Positions 48,479 through 57,642 of a stretch of 64,000 nucleotides of DNA are shown here, piece by piece. The DNA is from Geobacillus thermoleovorans (lineage in GTDB: Bacteria; Bacillota; Bacilli; Bacillales; Anoxybacillaceae). The position numbers and the translations under genes were made by a program. Within the stretch, counting starts at the first letter, position 1. Each line of letters opens with the position of its first letter. The stretch lies in assembly GCF_001610955.1 (NCBI RefSeq), contig NZ_CP014335.1, positions 3,233,001 to 3,297,000 on the forward strand, in the 5' to 3' direction. The notes under the pieces were generated by a model, which was given only the letters and a program-made list of their open reading frames with translations, was not told the DNA's origin and did not search any database.

Positions 48479-49768
48479 TCAACGGGTGCGGAACCGGGCG
48501 ACAGCCGCCTGCAATTGTTCGGCCTGTTCAACCAACTCGCCAGCCAGTTTATGCACATCGTTGATCGATGCGGCCTGCTCCTCGGTCGCCGCCGCAACTT
48601 CGAGCGCGCCGGCGGACGTCTGCTCAGCAATCGCCGCCACTTCTTGCGTCTGCGCCGCGGCCCGCTTCATATGCCCCATTTGACGCTTCGCCAACTCAGC
48701 GATGTCATGGACGGCGCGGATCACTTCATCAGCTGAGGCCGCCATGGCCGCAATGGCCTCATTCGTGCGCTCCCCTTTCGCCGCCTCAGCGTTTGCGGCG
48801 GCCACCTGCTTGTCCATTTGCGCCACCACACGGGCGACTTCATTTTGAATGTTGCCGACCAGTTCCGCGATTTTCTTGACCGCCTTGGCGCTCTCATCAG
48901 CCAGCTTGCGCACTTCCTCAGCGACGACGGCAAACCCCCGGCCGTGCTCGCCGGCGCGGGCTGCCTCAATGGAAGCATTGAGCGCAAGCAAGTTCGTCTG
49001 TTCAGCGATGTCCGCGACAAGCAACGTAATGTTGCCGATTTGATTGGCGTGTGCTTCGAGCTGCTTGACAGCCGCCCGCGACAGTTCTTGATCGTCAGCC
49101 AGCTGATCGATGCCGCTGACAAGCGAATGGGTGATATCGCGGCTTGCCTTCAGCGTTTCGGCCATCCCATATACCGACTGTTCCGCACGCTCGGCTGTTT
49201 CTTTTACTTGTACTGCGATGGCGAGCACATCCTCGGCCGCCGCAGCCGCTTCTTGGATCGCCTCGGCCGAAGACGCCGCCCCTTTGGAAATGTCGTCAAT
49301 GGTCGCTGCAATATCGCGTGCACGGTTTGACGCTGTTTCGGACGCCTGCCTCATTTCCGCCGTCTTTTCAGTCGTGCGCGCTGCGCTCTCTTCCACATTG
49401 GCGACGACTGCGCGCAAATGGCCGAGCATCCGGTTGAACGCGACAGCCAGCGAGCGAATTTCGTCATGGGAAGAGGGCAGCGGAACATCCTCATCGATAT
49501 GCCCTTCCGTCGCCTTTGCCGCCGCTTCCTCGAGCCGTTGCAGCGGCCTTGTAATCCAGCCAGCGGCCAAATAGGCAAGCACTCCGGACCAAAAGATGCC
49601 AAGGAGCAACACGATCATCGTGAACACGCTTTTGTTCCATGAGGCGAACCACTGATCATACAAAACGTACAAGAAAAAGGCGCTCGTTGAATACGTGATC
49701 AGCGCCAACGCTGTCGTAAAGACGACGAGCTTCAGGCGCAAACCGAACCGATGACTTGTCCCCCCCAT
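48479..49768 (-). CDS. Methyl-accepting chemotaxis protein without a periplasmic ligand domain
   Basis: A 429-residue chemoreceptor. Two membrane segments (about residues 12-33 and 45-70) are separated by only about ten residues, so there is no extracellular sensor domain. A HAMP domain ([45 protein letters not shown]) and a full signalling domain follow; the hairpin tip [37 protein letters not shown] is intact. It probably senses membrane state or an internal signal. It sits between rpiB and ywlE, which are close neighbours in B. subtilis. GAGGGGG site before the ATG. Confidence 0.93.
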   Translation of the reverse strand: MGGTSHRFGLRLKLVVFTTALALITYSTSAFFLYVLYDQWFASWNKSVFTMIVLLLGIFWSGVLAYLAAGWITRPLQRLEEAAAKATEGHIDEDVPLPSSHDEIRSLAVAFNRMLGHLRAVVANVEESAARTTEKTAEMRQASETASNRARDIAATIDDISKGAASSAEAIQEAAAAAEDVLAIAVQVKETAERAEQSVYGMAETLKASRDITHSLVSGIDQLADDQELSRAAVKQLEAHANQIGNITLLVADIAEQTNLLALNASIEAARAGEHGRGFAVVAEEVRKLADESAKAVKKIAELVGNIQNEVARVVAQMDKQVAAANAEAAKGERTNEAIAAMAASADEVIRAVHDIAELAKRQMGHMKRAAAQTQEVAAIAEQTSAGALEVAAATEEQAASINDVHKLAGELVEQAEQLQAAVARFRTR

Positions 49769-49793
49769 TTGTGTTCCCCCTCACTTCTCAACC

Positions 49794-50240
49794 TCATTGT
49801 TCTGTTTGCAACTTTTCCGCCAAGCGGTCAATGAGCGTCTCCAGCTCATCGCGCGCCGCCCGGTACACTTCAATCGGCCCGCCGAACGGATCGGCGATGT
49901 CGCCGTCTGTTCCCGAGACGAACTGCTTCAACGTAAACGTTTTGTCCTTCGCTTCTGGGAAACGCTCGACGATCATTTCTTTATGGCCGGATGTCATCGC
50001 CAGCACGTGCGTCGCCCAGTCGATATGCTCTTTTTTCAGCTGCGAGGAGCGGTGGGCCGCTTCGATTCCTTTTTCCTTCAACACCGTCTTGGCGTGAACC
50101 GACGCCTCGCTCCCTTCCGCCGCAAACACGCCGGCCGATTTCACCTCGACGCCTGGCAGCTGCTTATTCTCCAACAATGCAGCGGCCATCGGGCTTCGGC
50201 ACGTATTGCCCGTGCAGACGAACAAAATGCGGTATGGCAT
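49794..50240 (-). CDS. ywlE: Protein-arginine-phosphatase YwlE (low-molecular-weight phosphatase family)
   Basis: A 148-residue LMW-PTP family enzyme. The phosphate loop is CTGNTCRSP (residues 9-17); Thr in the position after Gly-Asn is the residue that favours phosphoarginine over phosphotyrosine in B. subtilis YwlE. The general acid is in DIADPFGGP. It reverses McsB arginine phosphorylation, which marks proteins for ClpCP. ATG at 50240 with an AGAGGTGG site. Confidence 0.92.
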   Translation of the reverse strand: MPYRILFVCTGNTCRSPMAAALLENKQLPGVEVKSAGVFAAEGSEASVHAKTVLKEKGIEAAHRSSQLKKEHIDWATHVLAMTSGHKEMIVERFPEAKDKTFTLKQFVSGTDGDIADPFGGPIEVYRAARDELETLIDRLAEKLQTEQ

Positions 50241-50302
50241 ACAACCACCTCTTCACATCAATGACTTACCATCAATATACCATAGGGAAAAGAGCAAAAA
50301 AA

Positions 50303-50438
50303 GGCTCTTCACCACAACATGTACTTGACAAGCAATGCGGTTTCCTGCGTAAGGATAAGCAAAAAGTGCTGATTTTCCCTCACAAGCGTAAATAGGGTAT
50401 GTTCAGAAAAAATCAAGTACAACTTTTGGTGAAGAGCC
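50303..50438. mobile_element. ISL3-like MITE (136 bp) with target-site duplication
   Basis: 26-bp imperfect terminal inverted repeats start GGCTCTTCACCA on both ends (50303-50328 and 50413-50438). The element is flanked by direct repeats GCAAAAAAA (50294-50302 and 50439-50447), which agrees with the 8-bp duplications of ISL3-family elements. There is no transposase. The insertion site is the T-run of the mntP terminator. Confidence 0.8.
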
Positions 50439-50492
50439 GCAAAAAAAGCAGGCAGTCCGCTTTTTTCCACTGAAGGAAAACCGCCTGCCGCC
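50439..50492 (-). terminator. Terminator of mntP
   Basis: Minus strand: GGCAG...GGTTTTCC / GGAAAA...CTGCC hairpin followed by CTGCTTTTTTTGC. The T-run is the target site of the adjacent MITE and is duplicated beyond it. Confidence 0.75.
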
Positions 50493-50494
50493 GT

Positions 50495-51046
50495 TTATAG
50501 AAAAAGCAGCTTGAGCCCGAACGCCAGCAAAATGCTGCCGCCGAGCGCTTCGCTGTAAGAACCGAGCCATTGCTGAAAATGGCGGCCGACAAAAAGCCCA
50601 ACCCATGTCAGCACCATGCTGAACAGACCAAACAGCAAAATCGTCACCATCGTCCGCGCTCCGAAAATGCCGAGGCTCAGCCCGACGGAAAAGCTGTCTA
50701 GGCTGACGCTGAACGCAAAAAAAAGCAACCCCACCCCACGAGGAAACAGCGGTGAGCCATCGTCCCTCCGGAACGAGGCGATGATCATTTGCCCGCCAAG
50801 CCATAACAGCAGCGCCCCGCCCGCGTATGTCGCGACACTTCCGAACTCGCGCGACAGCAGGCGGCCGACCGCCATGCCAGCAAGCGGCATGAGAATATGA
50901 AACAAGCCGATCGTCAACCCGATATAAAACATTTGCCGCAGCCGGAGGCGCAACAGCCCCATTCCTAAAGCGACTGAAAACGCGTCCATGCCCAGCGCCA
51001 GCGCCATCATTGACAGCGCGATGATTTCGCCGATGAATGCGCCCAT
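50495..51046 (-). CDS. mntP: Manganese efflux pump MntP (YwlD)
   Basis: A 183-residue membrane protein with six hydrophobic segments. [17 protein letters not shown] and [20 protein letters not shown] are the paired MntP motifs with metal-binding aspartates. It exports Mn2+. The ATG at 51046 follows GGGAGG; the frame upstream of it overlaps a terminator and is not used. In B. subtilis it lies between ywlC and ywlE, as here. Confidence 0.93.
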   Translation of the reverse strand: MGAFIGEIIALSMMALALGMDAFSVALGMGLLRLRLRQMFYIGLTIGLFHILMPLAGMAVGRLLSREFGSVATYAGGALLLWLGGQMIIASFRRDDGSPLFPRGVGLLFFAFSVSLDSFSVGLSLGIFGARTMVTILLFGLFSMVLTWVGLFVGRHFQQWLGSYSEALGGSILLAFGLKLLFL

Positions 51047-51157
51047 GTTTCTTCCCTCCCGGACCGGCCTTATTGCTAAACATATGCACGTCCAGGGCAG
51101 TTTAGAAGCAGAGCGGGCAGCCAATGGGCGCCGCCTGATTGACGGGCGGACGGAAAA

Positions 51158-51188
51158 GAAAAAACCGGTCCACAACAGACCGGTTTAG
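51158..51188 (-). terminator. Terminator downstream of ywlC and structured repeat 3
   Basis: Minus strand: a perfect 9-bp stem AAACCGGTC / GACCGGTTT followed by TTTC. It lies beyond the repeat, so the ywlC transcript probably includes the repeat in its 3' end. Confidence 0.8.
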
Positions 51189-51214
51189 CGCTTGGAAACG
51201 GCATCCCCCAAATC

Positions 51215-51444
51215 CTCTAGTTGCAATTTGAACCTTACCGTTTGCAGAGCCGTTTTCTCGACTGTCGCACGACCGAACAACGCCGCTTCCAAACCCATAC
51301 ATGGATCTGTGAAGCGCGTTTCCGTTCGGTCTTCCGTCACGCCAAGGCGCGACGAAGAAGCCTGCGGCTTGCCTCCGACCGTCAAAAAATAGACAAGCTG
51401 CTTTTTCGACCAGGATATGTGAAACTTGTTCACTGCATCTATAC
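51215..51444 (+). repeat. Structured intergenic repeat, copy 3 (about 230 bp)
   Basis: The most diverged copy, in the same orientation. It keeps the ends (CTAGTTGCAA / TGCATCTATA), the outer stem with one mismatch, arm 1 GACCGAAC/GTTCGGTC, arm 2 CCGTCACGCC/GGCGCGACG and arm 3 AAGCC/GGCTT. It starts 14 bases 3' of the ywlC stop. Confidence 0.8.
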
Positions 51445-51458
51445 AGACGGCCGTCCTT

Positions 51459-52508
51459 TCATTTCCGCTGTTCGCTGATGGCGCGTCCGCCGGCTGCTTT
51501 GCGGAGCCGGTTCATGATCGCCGCGCCGATTCCTTCTTCCGGAAACGCCTCGCTGTAAATGAGATCGACGTTCGTTTCATCAAATCGGCGCAGCGTGTCG
51601 TACAGCCGGCTCGCGACCGTCTCAAGCGCCTGGCGCGTTCCGCACGGCAGCACGACATCGGCCGCATACTGATCCCAGTTCTCCTCGGTCGTCAACACGC
51701 CGACCGTTTTCCCTTCCGCCCGGCTTTCATCGACAAGCCGCTGCAAAAACGCGGGCGGGCCGGCGACGATCCAAAGCGGCGCTTTCGGCGCATAATGCGT
51801 ATATTTCATCCCCGGCGCTTTCGGCGCCGCCTCGTCGTCCACAGCAGCGGCCTCTTCAACGCGGCCGATCGCTTCAATAAGCGCCTCTTTCGTCACCCCT
51901 CCCGGGCGCAAAATCGTCGGCACGCCCCCACTGCAATCGAGCACCGTCGATTCAACGCCCACGCCGGTCGGCCCGCCGTCGATCACCCCGGCGATCCGCC
52001 CGTCTAAATCGGCAAGCACGTGCGCCGCCGTCGTCGGACTCGGCCTTCCTGACCGATTCGCGCTCGGGGCGGCCAACGCCAAGCCGCTCGCCTCGATCAA
52101 CGCCAGCGCCAGCGGGTGATCCGGCATGCGCACCGCCACCGTCGGCAGCCCAGCCGTCACCCGTTCAGACACCGCTTTGGCCCGTTTTGGCAATACTAAC
52201 GTGAGCGGCCCCGGCCAAAACCGCTCCATCAACGTTTTCGCCATCGGCGGGATCGAGGCGGCTACCGCCTCCGCTTGGGCCATGCTGGCGACATGAACGA
52301 TGAGCGGATTGTCGCTCGGCCGCCCTTTGGCGGCGAAAATTTTTTCCACCGCGGCTGTATTGGCCGCATCGGCCCCCAACCCGTACACCGTTTCCGTCGG
52401 GAATGCGATGACTTCCCCGGCCCGCAGCCATTCAACCGCCTCTCGTATTTGTGGATAAACTTGCTGTTTATCAACAATATTATCCACAACCCAAACACGC
52501 GTTTTCAA
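51459..52508 (-). CDS. ywlC: L-threonylcarbamoyladenylate synthase (Sua5/YwlC)
   Basis: A 349-residue two-domain Sua5-type enzyme: YrdC domain (FPTETVYGLGADA ... KGRPSDNPLIVHVA ... MERFWPGPLTLVLP ... APSANRSGRPSPT) and a C-terminal Sua5 domain after a linker with GMKYTHYAPKAPL. It makes the first intermediate of the t6A modification of ANN-decoding tRNAs. I choose the TTG at 52508, preceded by GAGAAGGTGA, because the N-terminus then matches B. subtilis; an ATG six codons upstream has a poor site. DnaA boxes lie in its first codons. Confidence 0.93.
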   Translation of the reverse strand: MKTRVWVVDNIVDKQQVYPQIREAVEWLRAGEVIAFPTETVYGLGADAANTAAVEKIFAAKGRPSDNPLIVHVASMAQAEAVAASIPPMAKTLMERFWPGPLTLVLPKRAKAVSERVTAGLPTVAVRMPDHPLALALIEASGLALAAPSANRSGRPSPTTAAHVLADLDGRIAGVIDGGPTGVGVESTVLDCSGGVPTILRPGGVTKEALIEAIGRVEEAAAVDDEAAPKAPGMKYTHYAPKAPLWIVAGPPAFLQRLVDESRAEGKTVGVLTTEENWDQYAADVVLPCGTRQALETVASRLYDTLRRFDETNVDLIYSEAFPEEGIGAAIMNRLRKAAGGRAISEQRK

Positions 52509-52651
52509 TCGTTTCACCTTCTCCATCGCCGTGATTCGCCTTGAAAATGGCGGCTTTTTTTACAAGCGTCAGATCGCCGCCCGATGCCTTTCCACAGTTA
52601 TACACAAATTGTGAATAAACTTGTTGTTTTTGTGGATAACTTTGTGGATAG
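52450..52651. promoter_or_regulatory. DnaA-box cluster between ywlC and spoIIR
   Basis: Three perfect TTATCCACA boxes: 52450-52458 (minus), 52480-52488 (plus) and 52631-52639 (minus). Boxes one base off: TTATACACA 52598-52606 (plus), TTATTCACA 52610-52618 (minus), CTATCCACA 52643-52651 (minus). Two lie in the 5' end of ywlC. A ywlC-adjacent DnaA-binding cluster has been reported in B. subtilis, as far as I recall. Confidence 0.8.
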
Positions 52652-52655
52652 ATGC

Positions 52656-53519
52656 TTATGGAATGAGATGGCTGAGCCACTCTTTGAAGAAAAATTTTAC
52701 TTCCACCGGCTGTTCCGGCTCGGCCATGACGACGAAGGACGATTCTTGATCATCAGTGTGCCCTTTGTCCTTCTCGACATCCGCATGGATGGACGAAGCG
52801 GCGCGATCTTCGGTTTCCGCCATCGCACCCCTCTCCTCTTTCGGTTCGTCCCGCTCGATGGCCTGCTCGCCGCTTCGCATCGCCTCAGCTTCCGCTTCGG
52901 CCGACTCGCTGTTTTGCTTCGACCCGGCTTCCATTGACCGGACGCTCTCAGCCGACACCGGTTCATTCGTTCCTGCAGGCGATCGGTTCGCCTCCATCAT
53001 GACGGCATCGCTGTTGGAAAAATCGAGAAAACAAAGCGGCGGGAACAGAACGCACCACCAGTTTGCTCCTTTTCCTTCCCCAAGCGTGATCAGCACGGCA
53101 TCATAGATGCCAGCCGGATATACGTAGTTGCCGTACACTTTCGTCGGAAAATGAACCGGGCCAAACTCCACTTTGTACGTTTGATCGCTTTGTTCATCGC
53201 GCAACACGCGGGCGACCGTCCGCTCGATGTCCGGCAGGTGAGAGCGGATGACGCGCTTTGCTTCCTCAAACGAAGTGAGTTCGGCCACCCAGCCGTTGAT
53301 TTGCGCATTGACCGCATCACGCACTTTTCGCTTCAATTGTTGGTCTTCATCGGCGTCGCTGTTGGCTAAAATGCGCAGGCGGATTGCCTCATCAGGGATG
53401 GCGACCGCCGCGTTCGCCCCGGCGTCCGTCTTGTGGCCGTACAGCTCGACGAGTACGCCTGTCGTTAATAGAATGATATATAAACATATGGCAATGGCAT
53501 TTCCTTTGATGGTCATCAT
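52656..53519 (-). CDS. spoIIR: Stage II sporulation protein R (SpoIIR)
   Basis: A 287-residue secreted signalling protein made in the forespore that triggers SpoIIGA processing of pro-SigE in the mother cell. An N-terminal hydrophobic segment (about residues 7-27) is the signal. IPDEAIRLRILANSDADEDQQLKRKVRDAVNAQI and GANWWCVLFPPLCFLDFSNSDAV are nearly invariant. Beyond that, about 105 C-terminal residues are rich in E, A, S and D, longer than in B. subtilis. The ATG at 53519, eight bases after AAAGGA, is preferred to one at 53543. Confidence 0.94.
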   Translation of the reverse strand: MMTIKGNAIAICLYIILLTTGVLVELYGHKTDAGANAAVAIPDEAIRLRILANSDADEDQQLKRKVRDAVNAQINGWVAELTSFEEAKRVIRSHLPDIERTVARVLRDEQSDQTYKVEFGPVHFPTKVYGNYVYPAGIYDAVLITLGEGKGANWWCVLFPPLCFLDFSNSDAVMMEANRSPAGTNEPVSAESVRSMEAGSKQNSESAEAEAEAMRSGEQAIERDEPKEERGAMAETEDRAASSIHADVEKDKGHTDDQESSFVVMAEPEQPVEVKFFFKEWLSHLIP

Positions 53520-53578
53520 CGGCACCGTCCTTTCACCTTTCATTGTGGACGGCGCCGCTCGTTTTTAAACCTATCAAT

Positions 53579-54460
53579 CTAACACTTTTTCCCGTTTTTC
53601 GGCCGCGTCATGTACACCATCCGGTCTTTGCCGTTGAGGTCAAAATCGACTTCCACTTCGGCTTCTGGAAACGCTGCGGCCAAGAGCGCCGCCACTGCTT
53701 CCCCTTGCCCGGCGCCGACTTCAAAAGCGGCAAGCGCCGGCGCGCCGAGCACAAGCGGCAGCTCGCGGGCGAAGCGGCGGTAAAAATCGAGCCCATCGCG
53801 GCCGCCAAAGAGCGCCGTGTGCGGCTCATAGTTTTTGACGACCGGGGAAAGCATAGCGGCGTCCGTCTCTGGAATGTACGGCGGATTGGAAACGACGACA
53901 TCGACCGTCCACCCCATGGCCATGATCGGCTGCAGCAAATCGCCGCACAAAAATGAAACGTTCGCCCCGAGCCGCCGGGCGTTTTCACGGGCGACCGCGA
54001 GCGCCGCTTCGGAAATATCGGTTGCGGTCACCGACAACGCTTTGTTCTCCAGCGCCAATGTCACGGCGATCGCCCCGCTGCCAGTGCCGACGTCAACGAC
54101 ATCGATCCGCTTCCGACCAGCAAATAGACGCGGCACCCGCTTTAGGACGCCAAGCACCAGTTCTTCCGTTTCCGGGCGCGGGATTAACACATGGCGATTG
54201 ACAAGAAACAACCGGCCGTAAAACGATTCATAGCCGATCAAATATTGAATCGGCACATGATCCACCGCATGGCGGCGCACATCGGCCGCAAATCGTTCAT
54301 ATACCGCTTCGTCGACCGGCTCGCGCCAACGGGCGAACAGCCCGGCCCGATCGGTGCGCAAATGGTGGCACAATAGCCACTCCGCCGCCCGCTCCTCTTT
54401 TCCGTGGGCGCGCAAAAAAGAAGAAGCCCAGGCGAGGACTTCATGTACGTTACGACGCAT
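53579..54460 (-). CDS. prmC: Peptide chain release factor N5-glutamine methyltransferase PrmC
   Basis: A 293-residue SAM-dependent methyltransferase that modifies the GGQ glutamine of release factors. A helical N-terminal domain is followed by motif [16 protein letters not shown] and the substrate motif [11 protein letters not shown]. The start at 54460 lies inside the end of prfA (11-base overlap), so PrmC is coupled to its main substrate. Confidence 0.96.
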   Translation of the reverse strand: MRRNVHEVLAWASSFLRAHGKEERAAEWLLCHHLRTDRAGLFARWREPVDEAVYERFAADVRRHAVDHVPIQYLIGYESFYGRLFLVNRHVLIPRPETEELVLGVLKRVPRLFAGRKRIDVVDVGTGSGAIAVTLALENKALSVTATDISEAALAVARENARRLGANVSFLCGDLLQPIMAMGWTVDVVVSNPPYIPETDAAMLSPVVKNYEPHTALFGGRDGLDFYRRFARELPLVLGAPALAAFEVGAGQGEAVAALLAAAFPEAEVEVDFDLNGKDRMVYMTRPKNGKKC

Positions 54461-55526
54461 CGTTCGCTTGCTCCAATTTTTTCGCTTGGTCGTCCAAAAT
54501 GAGCGCCTCGATGATTTCATCCAAATGCCCATCGAGCACTTGATCGAGCTTTTGGATCGTCAGTCCGATGCGGTGGTCGGTGACGCGGTTTTGCGGGAAG
54601 TTGTACGTGCGAATGCGTTCAGAACGATCGCCGGTGCCGACAGCTTGCTTGCGCGTTTGGTCGTATTCAGCGCGCGCTTCTTGCTGGTATTTGTCGTAAA
54701 TGCGGGCGCGCAATACTTTCATCGCTTTTTCTTTGTTTTTGATTTGCGATTTTTCGTCTTGGCACGTGACGACAATGCCGGTCGGAATATGGGTGAGGCG
54801 CACGGCCGACATCGTCGTGTTGACGCTTTGCCCACCCGGTCCGCTTGAGGCGAACGTGTCGACGCGAATGTCTTTTTCATTGATTTCGACTTCGATTTCT
54901 TCCATCTCCGGCAGGCAGGCGACCGTCGCCGTCGACGTATGGATGCGCCCGCCTGACTCCGTTTCCGGGACGCGCTGGACGCGGTGCGCGCCGTTTTCAA
55001 ACTTCAGCTTTGAATACGCCCCTTTGCCGTTGATCATAAAAATGATTTCTTTATAGCCGCCGAGGCCGGTCGGGCTCGCTTCGATCACTTCCGTCTTCCA
55101 CCCTTGCGATTCCGCATAGCGCGTATACATCCGGTACAAGTCGCCGGCAAACAGCGCCGCCTCTTCGCCGCCGGCGGCCGCGCGGATTTCCATAATGACG
55201 TTTTTCTCATCGTTCGGATCTTTCGGCAAAAGCAACACTTTCAGCTTTTCAACGAGCGCCTCTTCCCGTTCTTCCAGCTCGCCGATTTCCTCTTTCACCA
55301 TCTCGCGCAGCTCCGGCTCCAGCTTTTCTTCGAGCATCGCTTTCGCTTCGGCCAGCTGCTCGCGAACCGATTTGTATTCGCGGTACGTTTGCACCGTTTC
55401 TTCCAAATCCGCCTGCTCTTTCGAATAATCGCGCAGCTTTTTCGGATCGTTGATGACGTCGGGGTCCATCAACAGTTCATTGAGCTTTTCATACCGTTGC
55501 TCCACAGCTTCCAACCGATCAAACAC
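54450..55526 (-). CDS. prfA: Peptide chain release factor 1
   Basis: A 358-residue RF1 that reads UAA and UAG. The GGQ motif is in [42 protein letters not shown] precedes it. The start is GTG at 55526 after AGAGGTG, giving (M)[18 protein letters not shown] as in B. subtilis. A TATAAT (minus strand, 55565-55570) upstream marks a likely promoter. Confidence 0.97.
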   Translation of the reverse strand: MFDRLEAVEQRYEKLNELLMDPDVINDPKKLRDYSKEQADLEETVQTYREYKSVREQLAEAKAMLEEKLEPELREMVKEEIGELEEREEALVEKLKVLLLPKDPNDEKNVIMEIRAAAGGEEAALFAGDLYRMYTRYAESQGWKTEVIEASPTGLGGYKEIIFMINGKGAYSKLKFENGAHRVQRVPETESGGRIHTSTATVACLPEMEEIEVEINEKDIRVDTFASSGPGGQSVNTTMSAVRLTHIPTGIVVTCQDEKSQIKNKEKAMKVLRARIYDKYQQEARAEYDQTRKQAVGTGDRSERIRTYNFPQNRVTDHRIGLTIQKLDQVLDGHLDEIIEALILDDQAKKLEQANDAS

Positions 55527-55590
55527 ATCATTCACCTCTGTTTTTCCCACACAGTCTAATTTTAGATTATAGCATGAAATGAAGCCAAAC

Positions 55591-55620
55591 AAAAACCCCC
55601 GCTTTTGGCAAGCGGGAGCT
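55591..55620 (-). terminator. Terminator of the lipoprotein gene before prfA
   Basis: Minus strand: CCCGCTT / AAAGCGGG stem followed by GGTTTTTG, two bases after the stop codon. Confidence 0.8.
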
Positions 55621-55621
55621 C

Positions 55622-56062
55622 TCAGTTGACGCGCACGATGACCTCGTATGTCGGGATTGCTTTTGTCAGCAGCTTGTCAATGCGTTGCGCCTCGCGCTGC
55701 CGCTCCTCGTCAGACAGCTCTTCCGGTGCATCAACGGTCACATACATATTGCCGCCGTGAAACCAGATGGAGTCGGCGTGGTAATCGGTGTACCGCTCGA
55801 TGAGTTGTGCTGCCTTGCGCGTATCGGCGCGCTGGTTTTCGCTTCCTTCGGTCAAGCTGATAAAATTCGGGTTTTGCCGCACGTTTTCCGGATCGTCGAA
55901 GTTGTTGTACAAGTCTCTGTCAGCGTCGATCTTCGGCCGCCCGTCCGTCATCAGCCGCGCGCCGTTTTTGTCCTCGCTTTGCTGGCGGTAGGACGGATGA
56001 TCCGGAGCGAGCGAACAGGCCGAAAGCAGGAAGATCATTCCTAACAGCCAGATGCGTCTCAT
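55622..56062 (-). CDS. Small lipoprotein, possibly of the YhcN/YlaJ sporulation family
   Basis: A 146-residue protein with a lipobox LLSAC; the mature protein starts at Cys16. Residues 16-75 are polar and Asp/Asn-rich; the C-terminal 70 residues ([30 protein letters not shown] ... [11 protein letters not shown]) have the alpha/beta pattern of the spore YhcN/YlaJ lipoproteins, but I am not certain of the family. GGAGG site before the ATG at 56062. Confidence 0.65.
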   Translation of the reverse strand: MRRIWLLGMIFLLSACSLAPDHPSYRQQSEDKNGARLMTDGRPKIDADRDLYNNFDDPENVRQNPNFISLTEGSENQRADTRKAAQLIERYTDYHADSIWFHGGNMYVTVDAPEELSDEERQREAQRIDKLLTKAIPTYEVIVRVN

Positions 56063-56397
56063 CCTTTTTCGCCTCCTTAGCTGTTAGGATGTCCATGATC
56101 GCCCGTCAATGATACACGGCAAGCCATAAATCTTTCTGCCATCATTCGTCTATTTTGCGGCGAACGAACAAAAGGGGCAGCCTAGTCAAGCGAACGATCA
56201 ATGATGAACGAGCCGCATGCCAAACGCTTTTTCCTCCCATAGCGAATGGACGCACGAGACGGGCGAGAATGATGGCGCCGCTTCCGCCCTTCTCGGTCGG
56301 CGAAACATACGAATATGCACCGTTTCCATCAACGATGGCTGCGCTTCGCCACTTGGCCGATGAAAGCGGCCAAACAACATCAGTGACCGCCTCACCA
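56063..56397. other. Intergenic region between tdk and the lipoprotein gene
   Basis: 335 bases. Small open frames on both strands (for example 56198-56401, minus) have no ribosome site or recognisable sequence. No terminator after tdk is evident. Confidence 0.4.
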
Positions 56398-57021
56398 TCA
56401 CTCACCCGTATGTCCAGCAAGCGGGCGGTTGTATCGCTTTTTCGGTTTGCCAGGCACTTCATGGTGATGGCGGCAGCGAGGCTCGTACGCCTCGCTGGCG
56501 CCGACGAGAATCACCGGATCGTCATAAGAGGCGGGCGCACCGTTAATGAGCCGCTGCGTCCGGCTGGCCGGGGAACCGCATACCGTGCAAACCGCCTGCA
56601 GCTTCGTCACCGACTCAGCGATCGCCATCAGCGCCGGCACGGGGCCAAACGGTTCGCCGCGAAAATCTTGGTCGAGCCCCGCGGCGATGACGCGGTAGCC
56701 GCAATCAGCGAGCGTTTGCACCACATCGATGATGTCGTCGGAAAAAAACTGTATTTCATCGATGGCGACGACGTCGGTGGCGGCGGAAATGTAGCGGAAC
56801 ATTTCCGCCGGCGTCGCGACCGGAATGGCGATCACCGAATTGCCGTTGTGCGACACGACTGCGTCTTCGCTATAACGATTGTCGATCGTCGGTTTGAACA
56901 CTTTCACTTCCTGCTTGGCAAACTGAGCGCGGCGGACGCGGCGAATCAATTCTTCTGATTTGCCGGAAAACATGCATCCACAAATGAGCTCAAGCCAGCC
57001 GGACTGCGTCATCACGTACAT
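56398..57021 (-). CDS. tdk: Thymidine kinase
   Basis: A 207-residue type II thymidine kinase of pyrimidine salvage. P-loop [11 protein letters not shown] (residues about 15-25), Walker [11 protein letters not shown], and a zinc site formed by CTVCGSPA and [17 protein letters not shown] is the lasso-adjacent motif. ATG at 57021 with an AAAGGAGAG site. Probably cotranscribed in part with rpmE, which lies just upstream. Confidence 0.96.
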   Translation of the reverse strand: MYVMTQSGWLELICGCMFSGKSEELIRRVRRAQFAKQEVKVFKPTIDNRYSEDAVVSHNGNSVIAIPVATPAEMFRYISAATDVVAIDEIQFFSDDIIDVVQTLADCGYRVIAAGLDQDFRGEPFGPVPALMAIAESVTKLQAVCTVCGSPASRTQRLINGAPASYDDPVILVGASEAYEPRCRHHHEVPGKPKKRYNRPLAGHTGE

Positions 57022-57138
57022 CGGGGCCTCTCCTTTCACACAACACTGTCCTCAAACCATCGGCCGCTCCTTGCCGTCTGCCATCGCAACGATCAGCGGG
57101 ATCAGCTTGATAAGCAACCGGCCTTCCATCTGCTCTCA

Positions 57139-57173
57139 CGAAAAAGCAGGCAAGTTTCGCTTGCCTGCTTTCG
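57139..57173. terminator. Bidirectional terminator after rpmE
   Basis: A 12-bp perfect stem AAAGCAGGCAAG / CTTGCCTGCTTT with a TTTCG loop, flanked by an A-run and a T-run. Confidence 0.85.
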
Positions 57174-57184
57174 TCACGTCCTTG

Positions 57185-57385
57185 TTACTTAAGGCCGTAT
57201 TTTTTATTGAATTTATCCACGCGGCCCGCTGCCGTAACAAATTTTTGTTTGCCCGTGAAGAACGGATGGCATTCCGAGCAAATCTCCACGCGCAGCTCGT
57301 CTTTGACCGAACCGCTTTCGAATTCGTTGCCGCATGCGCAACGGACGATGACTTTTTTGTACTCTGGATGGATGCCTTGTTTCAT
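57185..57385 (-). CDS. rpmE: 50S ribosomal protein L31 (zinc-binding type)
   Basis: A 66-residue protein: [26 protein letters not shown] ... [17 protein letters not shown]. The cysteines CAC and CSEC form the C+ zinc site. The ATG at 57385 is nine bases from AAGGAG; the ATG at 57394 abuts that site. Its leader is unusually long (about 190 nt). Confidence 0.97.
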   Translation of the reverse strand: MKQGIHPEYKKVIVRCACGNEFESGSVKDELRVEICSECHPFFTGKQKFVTAAGRVDKFNKKYGLK

Positions 57386-57582
57386 CGTTTTCATCTCCTT
57401 CCGCCCTGTATCTTATCGAAACAGAGTGATTCGTAGCATGGAACGCTTCATGCTTATGCGCGCCCGCCCGTTTGGCAAGGCGCAGCGCATGGAACAGCTG
57501 GGACTCCACCGAAGCGAACCCAGCCGGTGCAAATCACGGATCGCACAAACCAAAAGGCGATAGCCAAAACACACATGTTAAG
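57386..57582 (-). ncRNA. Long 5' leader of rpmE, possible L31-responsive element
   Basis: About 190 nt separate the strong promoter from the rpmE ATG. Leaders of L31 genes that bind their own protein are known in Firmicutes. The leader has several GC-rich inverted segments, but I cannot verify the consensus structure by eye. Confidence 0.35.
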
Positions 57583-57611
57583 ATTATAACAGCTTTTCTG
57601 TCAGTTTGCAA
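57583..57611 (-). promoter_or_regulatory. SigA promoter of rpmE
   Basis: Minus strand: TTGCAA (57606-57611), 17-base spacer, perfect TATAAT (57583-57588), about 35 bases downstream of the rho stop codon. Confidence 0.8.
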
Positions 57612-57642
57612 CGGGCGATTCGCGGCAAATTCCGCCAACTGC

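Noticed and set aside
57213..57509. Minus-strand 98-codon frame overlapping rpmE and its leader
   Set aside because: Overlaps rpmE in another frame; composition is that of a random frame and no site precedes it.
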